This document shows positions 12,830 to 17,374 of a stretch of DNA of 17,374 bases, one piece after another. Position numbers and translations under genes: made by a program. The notes below the pieces were generated by a model. It had not been told where the DNA came from. It made no database searches and saw only the letters and a program-made list of their open reading frames with translations. This DNA is from Neisseria lactamica (GTDB lineage: Bacteria; Pseudomonadota; Gammaproteobacteria; Burkholderiales; Neisseriaceae): positions 1-17,374 of the forward strand of contig JUNU01000383.1 in assembly GCA_001067655.1 (NCBI GenBank). Reading direction: 5' to 3'. The stretch's first letter is position 1. Every line of letters begins with the position of its first letter.

Positions 12830-14236
12830 TCAAGCCTGTTTCAACTTCGCATCGGCATCGCGCAACGCGGTGCGCAGACCTTCCTCGATAACGGGATGGT
12901 AGAACGGCATATCCAGCATTTGCGGAACGGTCATCTTCATTTGATGCGCCCATGCCAACAGGTGCGCCAAATGTTCGGCGGCCGGGCCTAAAATTTCCGC
13001 GCCAATGAAGCGGCCGGTGGCTTTTTCGGCATACAGGCGCATATGGCCTTTGTTTACCAGCATCACGCGGCTGCGGCCTTGGTTTTTGAACGATACTTCG
13101 CCGATGACAAATTCGTCGGGTTGGTATTGTGCGGCAACCTGCGCGTATTTCAAACCGACAAAGCCGATTTGCGGACTGGTGAACACCACGCCGATGGTGC
13201 TGCGGCGCAAACCGCTGCTGATATTCGGGTAGCGGCCCGCATTGTCGCCGGCAATCTTGCCTTGGTCGGCGGCTTCGTGAAGCAGGGGCAGTTGGTTGGA
13301 CGCATCGCCCGCGATAAAGACATGCGGAATGCTGGTTTGCATGGTCAGCCGATCCGCAACGGGTACGCCGCGCTCATCTTTTTCGATATTGATGTTTTCC
13401 AAACCGATATTGTCAACGTTCGGACGGCGGCCTACGGCTGCCAGCATATATTCGGCAACAAATACGCCTTTTTCACCGTCCTGCTCCCAATGGACTTCTA
13501 CATTACCGTCCGCATCGAGTTTGACCTCGGTTTTAGCATCCAAATGCAGTTTCAATTCTTCGCCAAACACGGCTTTTGCCTCGTCTGAAACGACGGGATC
13601 GGAAATGCCGCCGATAATGCCGCCCAAGCCGAAAATCTCGACTTTCACGCCCAAACGGTGCAATGCCTGACCCAGTTCCAAACCGATAACGCCCGGTCCG
13701 AACACGGCAACGCTCTTAGGCAGCGTATCCCATGAGAAAACGTCGTCGTTGATAATCAAACGGTCGCCCAAAGACTGCCACTGCGGCAGGATGACGGGGC
13801 GCGAACCGGTAGCAATCACGAAACTTTTTGCCGTGATTTGGGTATGGTCGTCGATTTGGACGGTATGCTCGTCGATAAATTTAGCCGAACCCATAATGCG
13901 CTTGTCGGCAGGCCACTCTTCCACATCGGCAACGACAAAGCCGACAAAACGGTCGCGCTCGGATTTGACGCGGTGCATCACTTCTTCGCCGTTGACGACA
14001 ATGCTGTCTTTGTCCAAATGCACGCCGAACGGGTCAGTATGCAATGCGTGATGGCGCGCCTCTGCGGCGGCAATCAAGAGTTTGGAAGGCATACAGCCCA
14101 CGCGCGCGCAGGTTGTGCCGAACACGTTGTTTTCAATCAGGTAAACATTATCCGAATGTAAACGGGCATTGCGAAACGCGCCCATGCCGGCAGTACCGCC
14201 GCCGATTACGACGACATCTGCTTGAATTTTTTTCAT
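12830..14236 (-). CDS. FAD-dependent disulfide oxidoreductase (dihydrolipoyl dehydrogenase family)
   Basis: A 468-residue class I pyridine-nucleotide disulfide oxidoreductase. It has an N-terminal FAD motif IGGGTAGMGA (11-20), redox cysteines 43 and 48 in TTCARVGCMPSK, a second nucleotide motif FGPGVIGLE near 173-181, the FAD motif VFIAGDAS, and the dimer-interface catalytic pair in FYHPVIEEG with His near 447. PSK after the second cysteine is lipoamide-dehydrogenase-like, but the bases between the cysteines (ARV rather than LNV) are atypical. In gonococcus the gene next to prx is called gor and is OxyR-controlled as I recall; related entries are named lpdA. No E2 or lipoyl protein gene is adjacent, so a role in reducing the peroxiredoxin or glutathione is more plausible than in a ketoacid dehydrogenase. 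ATG at 14236 has AAAGGA 8 bp upstream; a longer upstream start is unlikely. Confidence 0.88.
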   Translation of the reverse strand: MKKIQADVVVIGGGTAGMGAFRNARLHSDNVYLIENNVFGTTCARVGCMPSKLLIAAAEARHHALHTDPFGVHLDKDSIVVNGEEVMHRVKSERDRFVGFVVADVEEWPADKRIMGSAKFIDEHTVQIDDHTQITAKSFVIATGSRPVILPQWQSLGDRLIINDDVFSWDTLPKSVAVFGPGVIGLELGQALHRLGVKVEIFGLGGIIGGISDPVVSDEAKAVFGEELKLHLDAKTEVKLDADGNVEVHWEQDGEKGVFVAEYMLAAVGRRPNVDNIGLENINIEKDERGVPVADRLTMQTSIPHVFIAGDASNQLPLLHEAADQGKIAGDNAGRYPNISSGLRRSTIGVVFTSPQIGFVGLKYAQVAAQYQPDEFVIGEVSFKNQGRSRVMLVNKGHMRLYAEKATGRFIGAEILGPAAEHLAHLLAWAHQMKMTVPQMLDMPFYHPVIEEGLRTALRDADAKLKQA

Positions 14237-14489
14237 AATCTTTGTCCTTTTTTTGTTGAGCGTCCGAAGCGGTATCAGCGTGAAGCGTATCAAGTTTTCA
14301 GACGACCTCTTTAAGAAGCTATCAATAATATAAAATCAATAGCCATTTTAAAAATCTCGATTTAAAACAATAATCTCAAATTCTACTTGTAAATATAGAG
14401 CTATTCAGAACGACCGTGTAGCGTATCGTCTGAATAACTCTATTTTTCTGTTCAGACGGCTTTTTCAAACCGTCTTAAGCATCAAGCAA
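14237..14489. other. Spacer between peroxiredoxin and reductase genes
   Basis: This 253-bp AT-rich gap separates two genes on the same strand. It holds an exact DUS at 14297-14308 (minus), a degenerate core GCCGTCTGAA at 14451-14460 (minus), and an imperfect hairpin at about 14397-14441 built from diverged uptake-like arms (ATTCAGAACGAC and ATCGTCTGAAT). Neither hairpin has a clear minus-strand U tract. The AT-rich part at 14320-14400 could hold a separate reductase promoter, but no box pair is convincing. Confidence 0.5.
14297..14308 (-). repeat. DNA uptake sequence
   Basis: Exact 12-mer on the minus strand in the leader of the disulfide reductase gene, unpaired. Confidence 0.85.
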
Positions 14490-15227
14490 TTAGTTTTTAG
14501 CCAAGTAAGCTTCCAAATCTTCGCTGCCGCCGATGTATTTGCCGCCGATGAAGACTTGAGGAGCAGTCATCTTGCCGGTAATGGCGCGAACGGAAGTAAC
14601 AGTTGCATCTTTGCCCAATACGATTTCTTCGTAAGACAGACCTTTGTCTTGCAAAGCTTTTTTAGCTTTAGCGCAGAATTGGCAGCCGGGTTTGGTGAAG
14701 ATGGCAACAGACTCTTGAGCTTTCCAGTCAGGGGCGATGAATTTCAACATAGTGTCAGCGTCAGACACTTTGAAAGGATCACCCGGCTCTTCAGGCTCGA
14801 TGAACATTTTTTCAACCACGCCGTCGTTAACCAGCATGGAGTAACGCCAAGAGCGTTTGCCGAAGCCCAAGTCTTCTTTGCCGACCAGCATGCCCATGCC
14901 TTCGGTAAATTCGCCGTTGCCATCAGGAATCATGTAGATGTTGTCAGCTTCTTCTTCGGCAGCCCAAGCGTTCATCACGAAAGTATCGTTTACAGATACG
15001 CAGTAGATTGCGTCAACGCCGTTTTCTTTGAACGCGCCGAACAATTCGTTGTAACGCGGCAGGTGGGAAGAAGAACAAGTCGGAGTAAATGCGCCGGGCA
15101 GAGAGAATACGACTACTTTTTTACCTTTGAACAAGTCATCAGTGGAAACATCTTTCCAAGTGTCGCCCACGCGGGTACGGAATACGACGGAAGGTACTTT
15201 TTGACCGGTACGATCTTGCAAAGCCAT
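14490..15227 (-). CDS. prx: Peroxiredoxin-glutaredoxin hybrid protein
   Basis: A natural fusion of 245 residues. Residues 1 to about 165 form a Prx5-type peroxiredoxin with the peroxidatic Cys51 in PGAFTPTCSSSHLP and the supporting Arg near 128 in RSWRYSML. Residues about 172-245 form a glutaredoxin with the redox pair Cys182/Cys185 in KPGCQFC, a cis-proline site in TAPQVFIGG and the glutathione-site GGSEDL. The glutaredoxin half lets glutathione reduce the peroxidase directly. It reduces hydrogen peroxide and alkyl peroxides in the cytoplasm. AAGGAG precedes the ATG at good spacing. In gonococcus and meningococcus prx is induced through OxyR; the AT-rich 15240-15345 leader is a likely control region, but I could not find a convincing OxyR site by eye. 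The disulfide reductase gene lies downstream. Confidence 0.95.
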   Translation of the reverse strand: MALQDRTGQKVPSVVFRTRVGDTWKDVSTDDLFKGKKVVVFSLPGAFTPTCSSSHLPRYNELFGAFKENGVDAIYCVSVNDTFVMNAWAAEEEADNIYMIPDGNGEFTEGMGMLVGKEDLGFGKRSWRYSMLVNDGVVEKMFIEPEEPGDPFKVSDADTMLKFIAPDWKAQESVAIFTKPGCQFCAKAKKALQDKGLSYEEIVLGKDATVTSVRAITGKMTAPQVFIGGKYIGGSEDLEAYLAKN

Positions 15228-15379
15228 TTTAGATCTCCTTGAAATTTTAGGTTTAGGGAATGATACGAGTGAATGTGTGCATTCTAGCGCAGGTAGTTTG
15301 ATTTGTATAATTTATAGTTCAAATAATATTAATTACCTGAAGCTATGAAACCCAACCTGCGAACGTTTCATTTAAATAG

Positions 15380-15391
15380 AGGTCGTCTGAA
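15380..15391 (+). repeat. DNA uptake sequence
   Basis: Exact 12-mer, unpaired, 25 bp past the stop of the acyltransferase gene and upstream of the prx promoter region. Confidence 0.85.
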
Positions 15392-15415
15392 AGAAAACAA
15401 GCCCCTGGCTTGGAA

Positions 15416-16186
15416 TTATTTTTCGGAATCGTGTGCATCGGACAATACGACTTCGCGGATGCTGCTTTCTACTTTGTCTTTCAACATAAAGCGGTCTTCG
15501 TCTTTGCCGGGGCGAATCGGGGCAGCAAAATCGATACGGATACGCAGCTTTTTCATGGAAACGATGCGCCAAAGTGAGCGCACCAAATCGACTTGTGCAT
15601 AAGACGGCACAGTCGTCCTTTTACCAGTATCATCATAATAGCGCAGCGTAACTGCCTGAACAGGCGCGTCGGCATCGATGGCGGATTGGAAGAGCGCGGC
15701 TTTGAACGGCAAAATATCCAAGCCCAAAGAAGTCCGCGCTTCGGGGAAAAAGCTGACATTCTGCCCGGCTTTCAACGCGGCGCAAATGGCTTGGTTAATC
15801 GGCTCGACATCGCGGCGGGAATTGCGGTTGATAAACACCGTGCCTGCGTTTTGCCCCATTTTGCCCAAGACCGGCCAGTCTTTGATTTCCTGCTTGGCGA
15901 TAAAGCTGCTCGGATACACTGCACTCATGGCGAAAATATCCAGCCAAGACACATGGTTTGCCGCCACCAAAACACCCTTCACATTATCCGCGGGCGGCGT
16001 GCCGATTTCCAATTCGATATCCAAGGCTTCCAGCGCGCCTTTGCCCAGAGTGATGACCGCATGATCGCGTTCGGCAGGGTTGCCGGCATCGATACGGCGC
16101 AAATGCCTTCCGGTTCGGAACAGCCATCCCGTCAGGCGGAACAACCTGCCTAAACGGGTAAAAAACGGTGCTTTTCGTGAGTGCAT
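15416..16186 (-). CDS. nlaA: 1-acyl-sn-glycerol-3-phosphate acyltransferase (PlsC family)
   Basis: A 256-residue inner-membrane enzyme that acylates lysophosphatidic acid to phosphatidic acid during phospholipid synthesis. Motif I, the catalytic HX4D, is NHVSWLDIF with His78 and Asp83. Motif II-like GTVFINR lies at 115-121, and motif III at 147-153 reads FPEARTS where the family usually has FPEGTRS, a small departure at the phosphate-binding loop. A basic, hydrophobic N-terminus (about 8-35) may anchor it to the membrane. It lies 98 bp after fpg, in the same direction. In meningococci an nlaA-type gene is reported beside fpg, which is why I use that symbol; nlaB is the alternative paralogue. 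A paired DUS lies between the two genes. Confidence 0.85.
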   Translation of the reverse strand: MHSRKAPFFTRLGRLFRLTGWLFRTGRHLRRIDAGNPAERDHAVITLGKGALEALDIELEIGTPPADNVKGVLVAANHVSWLDIFAMSAVYPSSFIAKQEIKDWPVLGKMGQNAGTVFINRNSRRDVEPINQAICAALKAGQNVSFFPEARTSLGLDILPFKAALFQSAIDADAPVQAVTLRYYDDTGKRTTVPSYAQVDLVRSLWRIVSMKKLRIRIDFAAPIRPGKDEDRFMLKDKVESSIREVVLSDAHDSEK

Positions 16187-16233
16187 AACTGTTTTTCTTT
16201 TCGTCTTATGTGTATCAAATCATATCAATAAAA

Positions 16234-16272
16234 TTTTCAGACGACCCAGATGACAAAGAGGTCGTCTGAAAA
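16234..16272 (-). terminator. Paired DUS hairpin between fpg and the acyltransferase gene
   Basis: A 13-bp stem (16234-16246 with 16260-16272) of one exact (16259-16270) and one near-exact uptake sequence encloses a 13-nt loop. The minus strand continues AAAATTTTATTG, a moderate U run, 12 bp after the fpg stop. It may end fpg transcripts or allow readthrough into the acyltransferase gene. Confidence 0.65.
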
Positions 16273-16284
16273 CAGGTTCATACA

Positions 16285-17112
16285 TTATTTTTGGCAGTTC
16301 GGACAATAAAACGTCCCGCGCTGCCCCAAAACTTCCTTCTGCACCAAACCGCCGCAACGGACGCAGGGTTCGTTGTGCCTGCCGTACACCGTATATTCCT
16401 GCTGGAAATAGCCGCTTTTGCCGTCGCTGTTGACAAAGTCGCGCAACGTACTGCCGCCGGTTTCAATCGCGCGCTGCAATACCGCTTTAATCGTTTCCAC
16501 CAAGACGGCGCATTCTTTTTTCTTAACCTTGTCCGCAGGGCGGTGCGGCGAGATGCCCGATTTAAACAGGCTTTCGTTCGCATAAATATTGCCCACGCCG
16601 ACCACGACGGCATTGTCCATCAGAGCCAGCTTGACCGCGCGTTTTTGTGTTTTAAATTTTCGGTACAGATACTCGGCGGAGAAGTCGTCTGAAAGCGGCT
16701 CGGGGCCCAGTTTTTCAAGGAGCGGATGATGCTCGGCAATGCCTTCATACCACAAAATCGCGCCAAACTTACGCGGGTCGCGATAGCGCAACACCGTTCC
16801 GTCCGCAAACACAATGTCCACATGGTCGTGTTTATCAGGATGCTCAACCCGCGCATCGCCGTCCGTAAAAATCCGTAAGCTGCCCGACATACCCAGATGA
16901 ATCAACAAAATACCCGTTGCAAAACCGATAATCAGATATTTCGCCCGCCGACGGCAATTCAATACCTCCTGCCCCGCCAAAAGCTCCGCCAACTGCGGAT
17001 TGACCTGCCAACGCAGCTTGGTTTGGCGCAACACGACATCCGCCACCTTTTTACCTTGAATATGCGGGCTGATACCGCGCAAAGTCGTTTCCACCTCGGG
17101 CAATTCCGGCAT
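16285..17112 (-). CDS. fpg: Formamidopyrimidine-DNA glycosylase (base excision repair)
   Basis: A 275-residue bifunctional glycosylase/AP lyase, also called MutM, that removes 8-oxoguanine and ring-opened purines. The N-terminal PELPEVET provides Pro2 (Schiff-base nucleophile) and Glu3, and Lys58 lies in RRRAKYL. The helix-two-turn-helix region contains the typical VVGVGNIYANES at about 171-182. The C-terminal zinc finger has four cysteines (250, 253, 270, 273) with the DNA-contacting arginine in QRGTFYC. Everything needed for activity is present and the length is normal. GAGGA lies about 11 bp before the ATG. It appears to be the first gene of a leftward unit with the PlsC-type gene. One-base-off uptake sequence AAGTCGTCTGAA is in the gene at 16682. 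Confidence 0.97.
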   Translation of the reverse strand: MPELPEVETTLRGISPHIQGKKVADVVLRQTKLRWQVNPQLAELLAGQEVLNCRRRAKYLIIGFATGILLIHLGMSGSLRIFTDGDARVEHPDKHDHVDIVFADGTVLRYRDPRKFGAILWYEGIAEHHPLLEKLGPEPLSDDFSAEYLYRKFKTQKRAVKLALMDNAVVVGVGNIYANESLFKSGISPHRPADKVKKKECAVLVETIKAVLQRAIETGGSTLRDFVNSDGKSGYFQQEYTVYGRHNEPCVRCGGLVQKEVLGQRGTFYCPNCQK

Positions 17113-17151
17113 TTTTCTTTATCCTCAAGCTAATACAGTCAACATCGACTT

Positions 17152-17163
17152 TTCAGACGACCT
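17152..17163 (-). repeat. DNA uptake sequence
   Basis: Exact 12-mer on the minus strand, unpaired, about 40 bp upstream of the fpg start. It may lie within the fpg promoter region. Confidence 0.85.
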
Positions 17164-17297
17164 GCGATTCTACAGATGCCAAAGCAGCCTGACAATTTGC
17201 AACCAATCGGTTTTATAGGAAGAATGCAGCAAATTCAAGGCAGAATGACAAATATAGAAGAAACTATTTTTATGGAGTCAAACCTACCGTTTTCAAA

Positions 17298-17374
17298 TAT
17301 AGTGGATTAACTTTAAACCGGTACGGCGTTGCCTCGCCTTGCCGTACTATTTGTACTGTCTGCGGCTTCGTCGC
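17298..17374. mobile_element. Correia repeat-enclosed element, short form, cut by the window edge
   Basis: The element opens with the Correia terminal inverted repeat TATAGTGGATTAA (17298-17310). It continues with the known core GTACGGCGTTGCCTCGCCTT, then GCCGTACTATTTGTACTGTC and CGGCTTCGTCGC. The internal block of about 50 bp found in the long form (the AGCTCAAAGAGAACG... part) is missing, so this looks like the short, roughly 105-bp version. The far repeat should lie about 27 bp beyond the edge. Such elements are non-autonomous MITE-like units that can carry promoters or be cut by RNase III. It lies about 185 bp upstream of fpg. Confidence 0.9.

Noticed and set aside
13571..13590. DUS-like CCTCGTCTGAAA inside the disulfide reductase gene
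   Set aside because: It differs from the 12-mer at two positions within the first half, so I do not count it as an uptake sequence.
14310..14345. Possible OxyR site (CTAT...ATAG) upstream of the disulfide reductase gene
   Set aside because: The spacing between the half-sites is about 16 bp instead of the 7 bp required, and the region is AT-rich enough for chance matches.

Overview
The window looks like chromosomal DNA of a commensal Neisseria. The DNA uptake sequence (DUS) AGGTCGTCTGAA occurs about 22 times exactly, on both strands. As I recall, this 'mucosa-type' dialect is typical of the N. mucosa/N. sicca group, whereas meningococci and gonococci use ATGCCGTCTGAA. A Correia-type element starts at the right edge. 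Several gene neighbourhoods (peroxiredoxin-glutaredoxin hybrid beside a flavoprotein reductase, fpg beside a PlsC-type acyltransferase) are familiar from Neisseria. No rRNA, tRNA, CRISPR array, prophage or complete insertion sequence is visible.

Layout. (1) 1-1121: a bidirectional terminator, then two AT-rich leftward genes for small secreted cysteine-containing proteins, one DUF6636-like and one LprI/DUF1311-like with a TTG start. (2) 1418-6012: a GC-rich rightward cassette of acyl carrier protein, ketosynthase, short chain-length-factor-like ketosynthase and MMPL/RND exporter. It resembles a fragment of an aryl polyene (APE) pathway but lacks the reductase, dehydratases, thioesterase and other genes usually found beside it. 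(3) 6252-8197, leftward: pyrC, a small lipoprotein gene and tusA. (4) 8306-8917, rightward: an exported CNP1-like protein. (5) 8998-12152, leftward: fumC and pta. (6) 12153-12829: a gene-poor 677-bp spacer with an 86-bp tandem duplication. (7) 12830-15227, leftward: a flavoprotein disulfide reductase and a peroxiredoxin-glutaredoxin hybrid, a probable peroxide-defence pair. (8) 15416-17112, leftward: a lysophosphatidate acyltransferase and fpg. (9) 17298-17374: the start of a short Correia element.

Most of the window is housekeeping. The best candidates for something unusual are the orphan ACP/KS/CLF/MMPL cassette and the ways DUS copies have been put to use. They form the stems of most terminators, fill the spacer between tusA and the lipoprotein gene, overlap the likely -35 box of fumC, and encode an exact tandem SDDL-SDDL near the end of the ketosynthase. 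I do not see a convincing wholly new system.
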